In this document: positions 39,001 to 48,603 of the stretch, piece after piece
Position numbering within the stretch: the first letter of the stretch is position 1
How the letters are laid out: each line of letters begins with the position of its first letter
Source: Pseudomonas flavescens
Lineage (GTDB): Bacteria; Pseudomonadota; Gammaproteobacteria; Pseudomonadales; Pseudomonadaceae
DNA length: 64,000 bases
NCBI RefSeq assembly: GCF_013408425.1
Contig: NZ_JACBYV010000001.1
Coordinates: 2,418,001 to 2,482,000 of the forward strand
Direction: 5' to 3'
The notes under the pieces: model-generated
What the model saw: the letters and a program-made list of their open reading frames with translations, nothing else
Database searches by the model: none
What the model was told of the DNA's origin: nothing
Translations under genes and position numbers: made by a program

Positions 39001-39978
39001 TCAGCGCAGTGCCGGGCCCTGGAACCCCATCCACATCGCCAACTGCTCCGCCACACTGGCGCCCAGCTTCTTGGTGAAGCGATCCAGCGGGCTTTCCTGG
39101 ACGGTGAAATCCACCATTTCTTCCTGGCCAATGACGTCACGCGCCACATAGCTGGTGCTGCCCAGGGCATCGATCAGGCCCAGATTCAGCGCCTGTTCGC
39201 CAGACCAGATCAGGCCGGAGAACAGCTCGGGATGCTCGGCATCCTTGAGGCGATCGCCGCGGCCCTTCCTCACGCTGTCGATGAACTGCTTGTGAGTGGT
39301 TTCCAGCACGGTCTTCCAGAACGCCGCCTCTTCAGGCTTTTGCGGCTGGAACGGATCGAGAAACGCCTTGTGCTCGCCCGAGGTATAGACGCGGCGGTCA
39401 ACGCCCAGCTTGTCCATCAGACCGGTGAAACCGAAACTGGCCGCAGTGACACCGATGGAACCCACCAGGCTGGCCTTGTCGGCATAGATCTGGTCGGCAG
39501 CGCTGGCGATGTAATAGGCACCCGAAGCCCCCAGATCGGAAATCACCGCGTACACCTTGGTGTCCGGGTTCTCGCCGCGCAGACGGCGGATTTCGTCATA
39601 GATGTAGCCCGATTGCACCGGGCTGCCACCGGGGCTGTTGATGCGCAGGATCACACCCTTGGTGTTGGGGTCCTTGAAGGCTGCGCGCAGGCTGCCGACG
39701 ATATTGTCGGCGCTGGCCGCTTCCTTGTCGGCGATCAGGCCACGCACGTCGATCACCGCGGTGTGCGGCGTGCTGCTGGCACCCTTCTGCAGATTGAGCA
39801 GCGGCGAGAACAGCGCCAGGGCACCGAACAGATAAATGAAGGTCAGCAGCTTGAAGAAGATCCCCCAGCGGCGCGAGCGGCGCTGCTCGTGAACGCTGGC
39901 CAGCAGCGTCTTCTCGAGGAGTTTCCAGCTCTTCGGGTCGCTCTCGGCCACGACCGGCGTCTTTCTATCACCCCACAT
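39001..39978 (-). CDS. sppA: Signal peptide peptidase SppA, S49 family
   Basis: 325-aa membrane-anchored serine protease that degrades signal peptides, short (bacillus/SohB-like) form. One membrane segment lies near residues 42-60 (FFKLLTFIYLFGALALF). The catalytic dyad is Ser152 (DLGASGAYYIA) and Lys204 (SGEHKAF), and SPGGSPVQSG precedes. The ATG at 39978 is chosen because GAGGAG lies 7 bases before it; a GTG two codons earlier is too close to that site. It is the last gene of the rluC-HAD-sppA operon, overlapping the HAD gene by 11 bases. Confidence 0.94.
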   Translation of the reverse strand: MWGDRKTPVVAESDPKSWKLLEKTLLASVHEQRRSRRWGIFFKLLTFIYLFGALALFSPLLNLQKGASSTPHTAVIDVRGLIADKEAASADNIVGSLRAAFKDPNTKGVILRINSPGGSPVQSGYIYDEIRRLRGENPDTKVYAVISDLGASGAYYIASAADQIYADKASLVGSIGVTAASFGFTGLMDKLGVDRRVYTSGEHKAFLDPFQPQKPEEAAFWKTVLETTHKQFIDSVRKGRGDRLKDAEHPELFSGLIWSGEQALNLGLIDALGSTSYVARDVIGQEEMVDFTVQESPLDRFTKKLGASVAEQLAMWMGFQGPALR

Positions 39979-40663
39979 GCTCACTCTCCTCGGTTTGGGG
40001 CTCGGCCACCGTCTGGTTCAGCCAGGCACTCAGTTCCATGAAATGGTTGATCGACAGCTTCGGCTCATAGGCACTCAACGCTGTCAGCGTCTGCGCACCG
40101 TAACCCACTGCCACAGAATCCATACCCGCGCGCTGCGCCATCAGCAGATCGAACGAGGAATCACCGATCATCAGTGCCTGCCCGGCCGGCACGCCACAAT
40201 GCTGAAGAATTTCATGCAGCATGCGCGGATCGGGCTTGCTCGCCGTTTCATCGGCGCACCGCGTGATGTCGAAATATTCCTGCCAGCCCAGCGCGTCGAG
40301 AATCCGCTGCAGGCCACGGCGGCTCTTGCCGGTGGCAACGGCCAACTGATAACCCTGCGCGCGGAACTGCGCCAGACTCTGCTCCACCTGCGCGAAGAAC
40401 GCCGAGGGGGTCTGATCCATGGCCACATAACAGTCGCTGTAGCTGACACGGAAGCGTTCGACGTGTGCGGCTTCGACGAGTTCCGGATAAAGCGTGGTGA
40501 TCGCCTCGGGCAGCGCCAGGCCGATGATGCCCTTGACCGCCTCGTCACTGCGCCGCGGCATGGAACACTGGTCGGCCGCCTGGTGCATGGCCGCGACGAT
40601 GCGGCCAATGGAGTCGACCAGCGTGCCGTCCAAGTCGAAGATCAGCAGCCGATAATCACGCAC
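39968..40663 (-). CDS. HAD-superfamily phosphatase (phosphoglycolate phosphatase-like)
   Basis: 231-aa haloacid-dehalogenase hydrolase, subfamily IA. Motif I is [11 protein letters not shown], motif [10 protein letters not shown], motif III near SKPDPRM and motif [16 protein letters not shown]. The cap is helical ([20 protein letters not shown]). The GTG start at 40663 overlaps the rluC stop by 8 bases, so it is co-translated with rluC. The family acts on phosphoglycolate, pyrophosphate or sugar phosphates; the substrate here is unknown. The same rluC-HAD-sppA order occurs in P. aeruginosa. Confidence 0.9.
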   Translation of the reverse strand: MRDYRLLIFDLDGTLVDSIGRIVAAMHQAADQCSMPRRSDEAVKGIIGLALPEAITTLYPELVEAAHVERFRVSYSDCYVAMDQTPSAFFAQVEQSLAQFRAQGYQLAVATGKSRRGLQRILDALGWQEYFDITRCADETASKPDPRMLHEILQHCGVPAGQALMIGDSSFDLLMAQRAGMDSVAVGYGAQTLTALSAYEPKLSINHFMELSAWLNQTVAEPQTEESEHVG

Positions 40664-41609
40664 TCAGGCGCTCCAGCGTGCGAGCCCACATCTCGTCGAC
40701 CGGCGCCTCGAGCTTAAGCACGCCGCCCTCGGGCAGCGGAATGTTCAACTCGTAGGCATGCAGGAACAGGCGCTTGCCGCCCAACTCTCGAATCTCCCGG
40801 GTGAAGTCGTCATCGCCATACTTGCTGTCACCGGCAATGCAATGCCCGCCGTACTGGGCATGCACGCGAATCTGGTGGGTCCGGCCAGTCACCGGCTTGG
40901 CTTCGACCAGGGTCGCGAATTCGCCGAAACGGCGCAGCACGCGGAACACGGTGAGCGCCTCCTTGCCTTCGGGGTTGACCTCGACCATGCGCTCGCCGGA
41001 ACGCAGATTGCTCTTGAGCAGCGGCGCGTTGATCTGCTTCTTGGCGGTCGCCCAGTGGCCACGCACCAGGGCCATGTAACGCTTGTCGACGCCGTCACCG
41101 CGCAGTGCTTCATGGAGATGACGCAGCATGCTGCGCTTCTTGGCGATCATCAGCAGCCCGGAAGTGTCGCGGTCGAGGCGATGCACCAGCTCCAGATCCT
41201 TGGCATCCGGGCGCAACTGGCGAAAGGCCTCGATCACGCCGTAATTGAGACCACTGCCGCCGTGCACGGCGATGCCGGCCGGCTTGTTCAAAACGATCAG
41301 CGCCTTGTCTTCATAGACGATGGCCGCTTCCAGGCGCTGCAGCAGGCCCTGGGCCAGCGGCTCGGGCTCGTCGCGTTCGGCCAGGCGCAGCGGCGGCACG
41401 CGCACGATGTCACCAGGCTGCAGCTTGTATTCGGGCTTGATCCGACCTTTGTTGACCCGCACCTCACCCTTGCGCAGGATGCGGTAGATCAAGGTCTTGG
41501 GTACGCCCTTGAGCTGGGTACGAAGGAAGTTGTCGATGCGCTGACCCGCGAGTTCAGGCGCGACCTCGAGCAGCTGAACGCCGGAGGTTGGAGTAGTGGG
41601 TGTCGTCAT
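40656..41609 (-). CDS. rluC: 23S rRNA pseudouridine synthase RluC
   Basis: 317 aa. It makes pseudouridine at 955, 2504 and 2580 of 23S rRNA. An N-terminal S4 domain ([34 protein letters not shown]) precedes the catalytic RluA-type domain with [16 protein letters not shown] (catalytic Asp). The start at 41609 ([16 protein letters not shown]) matches the family; an ATG 4 codons upstream is possible and neither has a strong ribosome site. It is divergent from rne, as in most gammaproteobacteria. Confidence 0.95.
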   Translation of the reverse strand: MTTPTTPTSGVQLLEVAPELAGQRIDNFLRTQLKGVPKTLIYRILRKGEVRVNKGRIKPEYKLQPGDIVRVPPLRLAERDEPEPLAQGLLQRLEAAIVYEDKALIVLNKPAGIAVHGGSGLNYGVIEAFRQLRPDAKDLELVHRLDRDTSGLLMIAKKRSMLRHLHEALRGDGVDKRYMALVRGHWATAKKQINAPLLKSNLRSGERMVEVNPEGKEALTVFRVLRRFGEFATLVEAKPVTGRTHQIRVHAQYGGHCIAGDSKYGDDDFTREIRELGGKRLFLHAYELNIPLPEGGVLKLEAPVDEMWARTLERLSA

Positions 41610-42351
41610 GGCCGAGATCATACAATTTTTATGCATTTGAAGCACTTAATCATTGCTGCTATAGTCGCGAATGCCGCCAAAAGCGGCCTGATTCGCGGAT
41701 GTTGCCAAACCGCCATCGTGAATCAAGCAACCCATTCAGGACGTAAGGCCGTCCGACGGGCGTCTCAGAGAGCGATAGGCCTGCATGGCTGCTCGAGAAA
41801 CTCGGAAATAAGGCCTGAGACACAGATGCGCGACCAGCCCTTATGGAGGGTCGCGGTAATGCCAACCCGCTGCGGATTTTTCGTGAGCGGCACCCGATTT
41901 TCAGCGATACGTGTAGGGTGGAGATGCACAACGGTCGGCCTGCGTAGCAAACAGCTTTATCAGAGACGCGTCATATCGTCCGCTACCGACCCTTGATTCC
42001 TCCTCCTGACTGAGAACCCGTTTACGGTCTCGCAAGTTAGCGCCACGCAAGACGCTACGTTAGTGACAGCCCCCGATCCGGGGCAGGCAAAGAAGCTCGC
42101 TTACCCAGGTAAACGATCTTCCAAGCAGGTTTTAACGCAGCAGGGCCAGTGCTTAGCCGATCGCCAGCGAGTTCTGAGTGCTTTCTGTCACATACAGCAA
42201 GCAGGAGACGTCCGTCGCGGCCCAGCACAACTGGCTGCTGCCGCTCGACAATGAAACGATTTACGACCGTTTCTGACGCGCCTGACACCGACCCTGAGCG
42301 TCGTGTGTGCCTAACGCGGCTTCCGGCAGCACCGGAAACCATTGGTACCAC
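41610..42351 (+). other. 742-bp rluC-rne intergenic region with long rne leader
   Basis: No gene is supported. From the promoter at 41637-41665 the rne leader would be about 680 nt. It contains inverted blocks able to form hairpins, such as CCCCCGATCCGGGG (about 42068), GAAACG with CGTTTC (about 42251-42271) and TTCCGG with CCGGAA (about 42321-42337, close to the start codon). A long structured leader is known in E. coli rne, where it mediates autoregulation; here that is inference. GAACCCGTT at 42014 recalls the end of the MITE-like element at 38001. Confidence 0.5.
41637..41665 (+). promoter_or_regulatory. Sigma-70 promoter candidate for rne
   Basis: A -35 TTGAAG (41637-41642) and a -10 TATAGT (41660-41665) are separated by 17 bases, and the -10 has the extended TG (TGCTATAGT). 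This is the best promoter-like sequence noticed in the window. It lies 28 bases upstream of the rluC start on the other strand. Confidence 0.65.
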
Positions 42352-45300
42352 ATGAAAAGAATGTTGATTAACGCGACTCAACCCGAAGAGTTGCGTGTTG
42401 CGCTGGTAGATGGCCAGCGCCTGTACGATCTGGACATCGAGTCCGGCGCCCGTGTACAGAAGAAATCGAATATCTACAAAGGTCGCATTACCCGCGTAGA
42501 ACCCAGCCTCGAAGCGGCATTCGTCGACTTCGGCTCCGAGCGTCACGGCTTCCTCCCCCTCAAAGAAATCTCCCGCGAATACTTCAGCAAGGCCCCCGAA
42601 GGCCGCGTCAACATCAAGGACGTGCTCAAGGAAGGCCAGGAAGTCATCGTTCAGGTCGAGAAAGAAGAGCGTGGCAACAAGGGCGCAGCCCTGACCACCT
42701 TCATCAGCCTCGCCGGCCGCTACCTGGTGCTGATGCCCAACAACCCGCGTGCAGGTGGCATCAGCCGCCGCATCGAAGGCGAAGAGCGCAACGAACTGCG
42801 CGAAGCTCTCAATGGTCTCGACATCCCCAATGACATGGGTCTGATCGTGCGCACCGCCGGCCTGGGCCGTTCCAGCGAAGAAATGCAGTGGGACCTCGAC
42901 TACCTGCTGCAACTGTGGAGCGCCATCAAGGAAGCGTCCCAGGACCGCCCTGCCCCGTTCCTGATCTATCAGGAAAGCAACGTCATCATCCGCGCCATCC
43001 GCGACTACCTGCGCCAGGACATCGGCGAAGTACTGGTCGACAGCGTCGAAGCCCAGGAAGAAGCCCTGACCTTCATCCGCCAGGTGATGCCGCAGTACGC
43101 CAGCAAGATCAAGCTGTACGAAGACAGCGTGCCGCTGTTCAACCGCTTCCAGATCGAAAGCCAGATCGAAACCGCATTCCAGCGTGAAGTGAAGCTGCCA
43201 TCCGGCGGTTCGATCTACATCGACCCGACCGAGGCCCTGGTGTCCATCGACATCAACTCGGCGCGTGCCACCAAAGGCAGCGACATCGAAGAAACCGCGC
43301 TGCAGACCAACCTGGAAGCCGCCGAAGAGATCGCCCGTCAGCTGCGCCTGCGCGACATCGGCGGCCTGATCGTCATCGACTTCATCGACATGACGCCAGC
43401 CAAGAACCAGCGCGCTGTCGAAGAGAAAGTACGTGAAGCCCTGGAAGCCGACCGTGCCCGCGTACAGGTCGGTCGCATTTCGCGCTTCGGCCTGCTGGAA
43501 ATGTCCCGTCAGCGCCTGCGCCCATCGCTGGGCGAAAGCAGCGGCATCGTCTGCCCGCGCTGCAACGGTCAAGGCATCATCCGTGACGTCGAATCCCTGT
43601 CCCTGGCGATTCTGCGCCTGATCGAAGAAGAAGCCCTAAAGGATCGTACCGCCGAGGTTCGCGCCCAGGTGCCGATCCCGGTCGCCGCGTTCCTGCTCAA
43701 CGAAAAACGCAACTCGATCACCAAGATCGAACTGCGTACCCGTGCGCGCATCGTCATCCTGCCGAACGACCACCTGGAAACGCCGCACTTCGAAGTGCAG
43801 CGCATCCGTGACGACAGCCCGGAAGCCCAGAGCACCCAGACCAGCTACGAAATGGCCACGGTCGAAGTCGAGGAAGAGAAACCGGCTGCAGCCACCCGCA
43901 CCCTGGTTCGCCAGGAAGCTGCGATCAAGGCCGCTCCGCCGCGCAGCGCTCCTGCTCCGGAAGTTGCCGTAGCTGCGCCTGCTGCCGCACCCGTTGCCGC
44001 CGCACCGCAAACCGGCCTGTTCAAAGGCCTGGTGAAGTCCCTGGTAGGCCTGTTCGCCAGTGCCGAAGAGCAGAAACCAACCGTGGTCGAGAAGAAGCCG
44101 GGCGAGCGTCAGCCGCGTGGCGACGAGCGTCGTAACGGTCGCCAGCAGAACCGCAACCGTGGCAACCGTCGCGATGAAGATCGCAAGCCGCGTGAAGAAC
44201 GCGCCCCACGTGAAGATCGCGCAGCCCGCGAGGAACGTGCGCCTCGTGAAGAGCGTGCACCGCGTGAAGAGCGTCAGCCTCGCGCCCCGCGTGAAGATCG
44301 CCAGCCGCGCGAGAACGTGGAAGTTCGCGAGCCTCAGGAAGTGCGTCAATCCCGCCCGCCGCGCGAACCGCGTGAAGGTCAGGAAAACCGCCGTGAACGT
44401 CGCCCGCGTGAAGAGCGTCAGCCGCGCGAACTGCGCGCTCCGCTGGATGCCGAGCCGCAGAACGAAACTGCAGCCGTCGCCAGTGAAGAAGCTCGCGCCG
44501 AACGCCCGCAACGTGAACCGCGCCAGCCACGCCAGCCTCGTGAAGAACGTCAACCTCGCGCCGAACAGGCTCAGGCAGACGCTGCTGAAGACGAAGTGCT
44601 GAACAACGACGAGCAGCAAGACGACGAGCAGGAAGGTAACGAAGGCGGTGATCGCCCACGTCGCCGCTCCCGCGGTCAGCGTCGCCGCAGCAATCGTCGC
44701 GAGCGTCAGCGTGATGCCGACGGCAACCCGATCGAAGGCAGCGACGAGAATGCGGAAGAGCCGGTAGACAACGGCAGCATTGCTGCAGCCGCTACCGTGG
44801 CAGCCGTTATCGCTGAAACCGAGAAACCAGCCGAACAGCCGGTCGCTCAGCAAGCAGAGACCTTTGCCACCACCGAAACCGCAGCACCTGTCGCCGTACA
44901 GGACGTACAGCCAGCGGTCGAGACCGAGCAGCCTGCACAAGCTGCTGCCGTTGTGGTCGAAGAGGCGCCTGCGCCAGTCGAAGTGCCGGCAGAAACAGTT
45001 GCCGAGCGTGCCGATGCAGTGATCGAGCCCCTACCTGAAATCGAACGCCCACGTGCTTCGGCAGCGGAATTCGAAGCAGTGCAGCAGGAAGCTCCGGTCG
45101 CGGCCGAGCCAGTCAGCGAAGCGGTCGTCGTCGAAGCACCCGTTGCCGAAACGCCAGTGTTCGAAGCACCGGCCATCGAAGCTCCGGTAGCCGAAACCAC
45201 TTTCACTGCCGCACCCGAGGCCGCTCCGGCAGCCGAGGAAGTTGCAGTGGAAGCACCTGTGGTCGAGGCGCCAGCGATCGAAGAGCAAGCCGCTTCAGCC

Positions 45301-45579
45301 GCACTGGTTGCAAGCAACGGCCGCGCACCGAACGACCCGCGTGAAGTGCGTCGCCGCAAGCGTGAAGAAGAGCGCTTGGCCCGCGAAGCTGAAGAGGCCG
45401 CCAAGGCCGCTCCAGCCGCAGCGGTGGTGGAAGCTGAGCCCGCTGCTCCGGCAACCGAGAGTGAAGCCGTTGTCGACACTCAACCGGCCAGCGAGCCCGT
45501 CGAGCAAGATGACGTCATCGTCACGCCGGTCGACGAGAGCGCTCAGCGCGATCAGGACGCGCCCAAGCCGCACGCCTGA
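42352..45579 (+). CDS. rne: Ribonuclease E
   Basis: 1075-aa endoribonuclease, core of the RNA degradosome. The catalytic half has an S1 domain ([23 protein letters not shown]), DNase-I-like acidic residues in [13 protein letters not shown] and [10 protein letters not shown], and the zinc link Cys401/Cys404 (CPRCNGQG). After about residue 510 comes a disordered tail: Arg/Glu/Pro repeats ([16 protein letters not shown] type) likely to bind RNA, then an Ala/Glu/Val-rich region and a final basic block ([17 protein letters not shown]). An ATG at 42307 is rejected in favour of [16 protein letters not shown] terminator follows. Confidence 0.97.
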   Translation: MKRMLINATQPEELRVALVDGQRLYDLDIESGARVQKKSNIYKGRITRVEPSLEAAFVDFGSERHGFLPLKEISREYFSKAPEGRVNIKDVLKEGQEVIVQVEKEERGNKGAALTTFISLAGRYLVLMPNNPRAGGISRRIEGEERNELREALNGLDIPNDMGLIVRTAGLGRSSEEMQWDLDYLLQLWSAIKEASQDRPAPFLIYQESNVIIRAIRDYLRQDIGEVLVDSVEAQEEALTFIRQVMPQYASKIKLYEDSVPLFNRFQIESQIETAFQREVKLPSGGSIYIDPTEALVSIDINSARATKGSDIEETALQTNLEAAEEIARQLRLRDIGGLIVIDFIDMTPAKNQRAVEEKVREALEADRARVQVGRISRFGLLEMSRQRLRPSLGESSGIVCPRCNGQGIIRDVESLSLAILRLIEEEALKDRTAEVRAQVPIPVAAFLLNEKRNSITKIELRTRARIVILPNDHLETPHFEVQRIRDDSPEAQSTQTSYEMATVEVEEEKPAAATRTLVRQEAAIKAAPPRSAPAPEVAVAAPAAAPVAAAPQTGLFKGLVKSLVGLFASAEEQKPTVVEKKPGERQPRGDERRNGRQQNRNRGNRRDEDRKPREERAPREDRAAREERAPREERAPREERQPRAPREDRQPRENVEVREPQEVRQSRPPREPREGQENRRERRPREERQPRELRAPLDAEPQNETAAVASEEARAERPQREPRQPRQPREERQPRAEQAQADAAEDEVLNNDEQQDDEQEGNEGGDRPRRRSRGQRRRSNRRERQRDADGNPIEGSDENAEEPVDNGSIAAAATVAAVIAETEKPAEQPVAQQAETFATTETAAPVAVQDVQPAVETEQPAQAAAVVVEEAPAPVEVPAETVAERADAVIEPLPEIERPRASAAEFEAVQQEAPVAAEPVSEAVVVEAPVAETPVFEAPAIEAPVAETTFTAAPEAAPAAEEVAVEAPVVEAPAIEEQAASAALVASNGRAPNDPREVRRRKREEERLAREAEEAAKAAPAAAVVEAEPAAPATESEAVVDTQPASEPVEQDDVIVTPVDESAQRDQDAPKPHA

Positions 45580-45596
45580 TTAGGTAGCGCAAAAGA

Positions 45597-45627
45597 AAAG
45601 GGGATGCTTCGGCATCCCCTTTTTATT
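45597..45627 (+). terminator. Rho-independent terminator of rne
   Basis: AAAGGGGATGC pairs with GCATCCCCTTT around a TTCG tetraloop (stem arms about 45597-45607 and 45612-45622), followed by TTATT. It starts 18 bases after the rne stop, and the IS element begins 6 bases beyond it. Confidence 0.9.
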
Positions 45628-45685
45628 GCCTGTGTCCCGTCCTGAATAAGGTTTACACCTTCTGCCCGAGAATCTGGAGAACTCA

Positions 45686-46084
45686 ATGGAGCAAGGTGCT
45701 AAACGTACGCAGCGTGATTACTCGCTGACTTTTAAATTGTCGGTGGTCGATCAGATCGAAAAAGGCGAGCTGACCTATAAACAGGCTCAGGACCGGTATG
45801 GCATTCAGGGCAAGTCCACTGTTTTGGTATGGTTGCGTAAGCATGGTCGGCAGGATTGGAGTCAGGGGGCCTCGATTCGAGCCGGCAGGAGCCAGATCGT
45901 GACCGATCCCAAAGACCTGACGCCCGAGCAACGCATCAAGGATCTGGAGCAGCAACTGCAGTTCATGAGCCAGAAGGCACAGTTCTTTGAAGCTGTGGTC
46001 GACGTGCTGAAGAAGGATTACGGTGTTTCGATCGTAAAAAAGCGACCCGGCAAGTCATCTCGCAAGGGCAAGCCCAAGGGCTGA
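45686..46084 (+). CDS. IS3-family transposase OrfA
   Basis: 132-aa DNA-binding half. It has a helix-turn-helix (YSLTFKLSVVDQIEKGELTYKQAQDRYGIQGKSTVLVWLRKHG) and a leucine-zipper-like stretch (LTPEQRIKDLEQQLQFMSQKAQFFEAVVDVLKK). A slippery heptamer at 46036-46042 lets some ribosomes shift into the orfB frame. On its own OrfA usually acts as a repressor of transposition. Confidence 0.93.
   Translation: MEQGAKRTQRDYSLTFKLSVVDQIEKGELTYKQAQDRYGIQGKSTVLVWLRKHGRQDWSQGASIRAGRSQIVTDPKDLTPEQRIKDLEQQLQFMSQKAQFFEAVVDVLKKDYGVSIVKKRPGKSSRKGKPKG
46036..46042 (+). other. Programmed -1 frameshift site of the IS
   Basis: AAAAAAG read as A-AAA-AAG in the orfA frame, the classic IS3-family slippery heptamer. 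After a -1 slip, reading continues from GCG at 46042 in the frame that stays open to 46905. Confidence 0.88.
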
Positions 46085-46905
46085 GCATCGTCAGGGCTTG
46101 CCAGTTTCTATCCATCAGTCGCCAGGCTTATTACAAGCACAACCGTGTTGCTGATCAGCGCGCTATACAGAATGAGCTGATCGCGTGTTATGTCCAGCGG
46201 TTAAGGCTTCGCCAGCCAAGGATCGGCACGCGCAAGTTACATTACCTTCTGCACCGCCAACCCAATGACAGCCTGAAGGTCGGGCGCGACCGGCTATTCA
46301 AGATATTGGCCGAACACCGCCTGCTGGTACTGCCCAAGCGCGCGTATCACAAGACCACGCAGAGCTTTCATCGTTTTTATCGGCATCCGAACCTGCTCAA
46401 GTCTGGAGCTGATCAGATTACGGCGACAGCGCCCGACCATGTTTGGGTGGCGGATATCACCTATCTGCCGGCCCGAGGCGGCCCGCTGTATCTGAGCTTG
46501 GTCACGGATGCGTACTCCCGAAAGATCGTCGGCCATCACGTCCATGAAGGCTTGCATGCAGAGTCCGTGGCGGTTGCCTTCAGGCGAGCACTAAAAAGAC
46601 GCCAGGGTAACCAGGTACTCGTCCATCATTCTGATCGCGGAATCCAGTATTGCTCAGCGCTCTACCAGGCACTGCACAAATACCACGGTGTGCAGTGTTC
46701 GATGACCGATGGCTACGACTGCTATCAGAACGCGCTTGCGGAGCGGGTCAATGGAATTCTGAAGAACGAACTGCTGCTACGCAGCCCCAATGATCTAGAA
46801 CAGGCCAGATCAATGGTTAGCGAGGCGGTCAGGATCTACAACACGGAGCGGCCGCATCTGGCCCTGAAATACAAAACGCCCGATGCGGTGCATCGGGCAT
46901 TTTGA
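46042..46905 (+). CDS. IS3-family transposase OrfB (made as OrfAB by frameshift)
   Basis: 287 codons in the -1 frame, open from the slippery site. The start region (SIVRACQFLSISRQAYYKH) is typical of OrfB. The DDE integrase core is complete: first Asp in HVWVADITYLP, second in VLVHHSDRGIQYCS, Glu in NALAERVNGILKNELL. It ends TPDAVHRAF. No separate strong start for OrfB alone was seen, though an internal start near 46306 is possible. The product should be the OrfAB fusion transposase of about 407 aa. Confidence 0.9.
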   Translation, partial: ATRQVISQGQAQGLSIVRACQFLSISRQAYYKHNRVADQRAIQNELIACYVQRLRLRQPRIGTRKLHYLLHRQPNDSLKVGRDRLFKILAEHRLLVLPKRAYHKTTQSFHRFYRHPNLLKSGADQITATAPDHVWVADITYLPARGGPLYLSLVTDAYSRKIVGHHVHEGLHAESVAVAFRRALKRRQGNQVLVHHSDRGIQYCSALYQALHKYHGVQCSMTDGYDCYQNALAERVNGILKNELLLRSPNDLEQARSMVSEAVRIYNTERPHLALKYKTPDAVHRAF

Positions 46906-46965
46906 GTACCGCAAACCTAGCTGAAACGGTGTAAACCTATTTCAGGACTAGACACTGTGATTTCC

Positions 46966-47006
46966 AGGGTCTGCTGACGTTTCAGCGCGAAACGTCAACA
47001 GACCCT
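46966..47006. repeat. Long inverted repeat downstream of murB
   Basis: AGGGTCTGCTGACGTTT (46966-46982) pairs with AAACGTCAACAGACCCT (46990-47006), 16 of 17 bp with a seven-base loop. It sits just beyond the IS insertion point. There is no T-run on either strand, so it is not a standard terminator. Confidence 0.75.
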
Positions 47007-47122
47007 GCAAGCGCCCAGAACGCAGCGCGCTGTTGAATGCAGTGATGTCCGAAAACGAAAAGGATGGAGCGATCAGGCCTGCACAGCTCCGCCAGCATGG
47101 CGAGGCTGCGCGGCATGTAGGA

Positions 47123-48142
47123 TCAGAGCACGTTCGGCTCGATTTCCAGGCTCACGCCGAAGCGCTCGGCGATATCCGCCTGAATGCGCTGTGCCAATGC
47201 GAGCAGTTGCTGACCGCTGGCCTGACCGTAATTGACCAGCACCAGCGCCTGCAGGCGATGCACGCCGGCATCGCCATCACGAAAGCCCTTCCAGCCCGCC
47301 CTTTCGATCAGCCAGCCAGCCGCCAGTTTCACCTGGCCGTCGGCCTGGGGATAGGCCACCAGATCAGCGTGAATGTGCTGCAGACGCTCGGCCAGCTCGG
47401 CCGGCACCAGCGGATTCTTGAAGAAGCTGCCTGCGTTGCCGAGCACGGCAGGGTCTGGCAGCTTCTCGCTGCGGATGGCGCAGATGGCCCGGCTGACATC
47501 GCTGGCGTTCGGCGCCTCGATGCCCTGCTCCGCCAGGCGCTGGCGTACCGGGCCGTAATCGAGGTGCAAGGGAGCATTGCGGCTCAGGGCGAAACGCACG
47601 CGCAGAATGATCCAGCGCCCGCTTTCACGCTTGAAGAGGCTGTCGCGATAAGCGAAGGCACAATCCTGCAGATCGAACGCTCTGACCTCACCACTGTGTC
47701 GATCCAGCGCCGTCAGCCCAAGGAAACAGTCCTTCAGCTCGACGCCATAGGCACCGATGTTCTGCACCGGCGAGGCACCGACCGTACCCGGAATAAGACT
47801 GAGATTTTCCAGGCCGACAAAGCCCTGGCGCAAGGTCCACTGCACGAAGCCATGCCAGGGCTCGCCCGCCTCCGCCTCGATCTCCACCCGCTGGCCATCA
47901 TCGGCCAGCAGACGAATACCGCGGCTGGCCATGCGCAGCACCAGCGCCTCGACATCCGCGGTCAGAAGCAGGTTGCTACCGCCTCCCAGCAGCAGCAGCG
48001 GCACCTGCCGCTCACGGGCAGCGCTCAGTGCCTGGCGCACCTGGTCGTCGTCGGCCGCCTCGGCAAAGTAGCGCGCCGCCACATCCACGCCGAACGTGTT
48101 GTAAGCCTTGAGCGAAACGCCGGCCTGGACCACCACCTTCAT
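47123..48142 (-). CDS. murB: UDP-N-acetylenolpyruvoylglucosamine reductase
   Basis: 339-aa FAD enzyme that makes UDP-N-acetylmuramate for peptidoglycan. It is the E. coli-type (type I) MurB: N-terminal SLKAYNTFGVDVAARYF, FAD motif LLLGGGSNLLLT, and the catalytic segment IPGTVGASPVQNIGAYGVEL with YRDSLFK. Ser of GNAGSFFKNP is the proton donor. Its start overlaps the stop of the phosphatase gene (ATGA). It is the last gene of the kdsB cluster. Confidence 0.97.
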   Translation of the reverse strand: MKVVVQAGVSLKAYNTFGVDVAARYFAEAADDDQVRQALSAARERQVPLLLLGGGSNLLLTADVEALVLRMASRGIRLLADDGQRVEIEAEAGEPWHGFVQWTLRQGFVGLENLSLIPGTVGASPVQNIGAYGVELKDCFLGLTALDRHSGEVRAFDLQDCAFAYRDSLFKRESGRWIILRVRFALSRNAPLHLDYGPVRQRLAEQGIEAPNASDVSRAICAIRSEKLPDPAVLGNAGSFFKNPLVPAELAERLQHIHADLVAYPQADGQVKLAAGWLIERAGWKGFRDGDAGVHRLQALVLVNYGQASGQQLLALAQRIQADIAERFGVSLEIEPNVL

Positions 48143-48603
48143 AAACGCCCCTTGAGTTCGATCAGCAATGCGTCGCTGGCCTGCTCGAGCAGATCCAGCA
48201 CCTGCTCGAAACCTTCGGTACCGCCGTAATAGGGATCGGGCACCTCATCCACGGCCAGGTCGTAGCGGCGTAGATAGAGGTCCAGCTCGCCCCGCGCTTG
48301 AGCAGGACGCATGCGCTGCAGGTCGCGCAGATTGGCGCCATCCATGGCCAGCACCAGATCGAAGCGCGAGAAATCGTCGGCAGAGACCTGACGGCCGCGC
48401 AGGCCGGACAGGTCATAGCCTCGTCGACTGGCAGCCTCCAGGGTACGCGGGTCCGGAGCCTTGCCCACGTGCCAGCCGCCGGTGCCAGCGGAGTCGACTT
48501 CGATGCGCTCGGCCAGCCCCGCCTGCTGCAGACGCTGACGCAATACCGCCTCGGCAGTGGGGGAACGACAGATATTGCCCAGGCAAACGAACAGAACGCG
48601 CAT
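48139..48603 (-). CDS. Low-molecular-weight protein-tyrosine phosphatase
   Basis: 154-aa phosphatase. The P-loop C-x5-R is Cys7 to Arg13 (VCLGNICRSP) and the general acid is in DEVPDPYYGG. The start at 48603 puts the P-loop at the usual position; the longer frame to 48753 is unlike the family. In other bacteria such enzymes oppose tyrosine kinases in polysaccharide export, but no kinase is nearby. It overlaps kdsB by one base and murB by four, so the three are translationally coupled. Confidence 0.95.
   Translation of the reverse strand: MRVLFVCLGNICRSPTAEAVLRQRLQQAGLAERIEVDSAGTGGWHVGKAPDPRTLEAASRRGYDLSGLRGRQVSADDFSRFDLVLAMDGANLRDLQRMRPAQARGELDLYLRRYDLAVDEVPDPYYGGTEGFEQVLDLLEQASDALLIELKGRL

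Larger units (their letters stand above)
45633..46954. mobile_element. IS3-family insertion sequence, intact
   Basis: 1322 bp. The left end TGTCCCGTCCTGAATAAGG and the complement of the right end TGTCTAGTCCTGAAATAGG are imperfect inverted repeats that continue through GTTTACACC. A 3-bp direct repeat CTG flanks the element (45630-45632 and 46955-46957), as expected for IS3-family insertion. It carries orfA and orfB joined by an A-AAA-AAG frameshift site. All parts look functional. Confidence 0.93.

Noticed and set aside
41758..41996. Coding frame extending from rluC antisense into the rne leader
   Set aside because: It is a shadow of rluC continued by chance into leader sequence; no domain or start signal.
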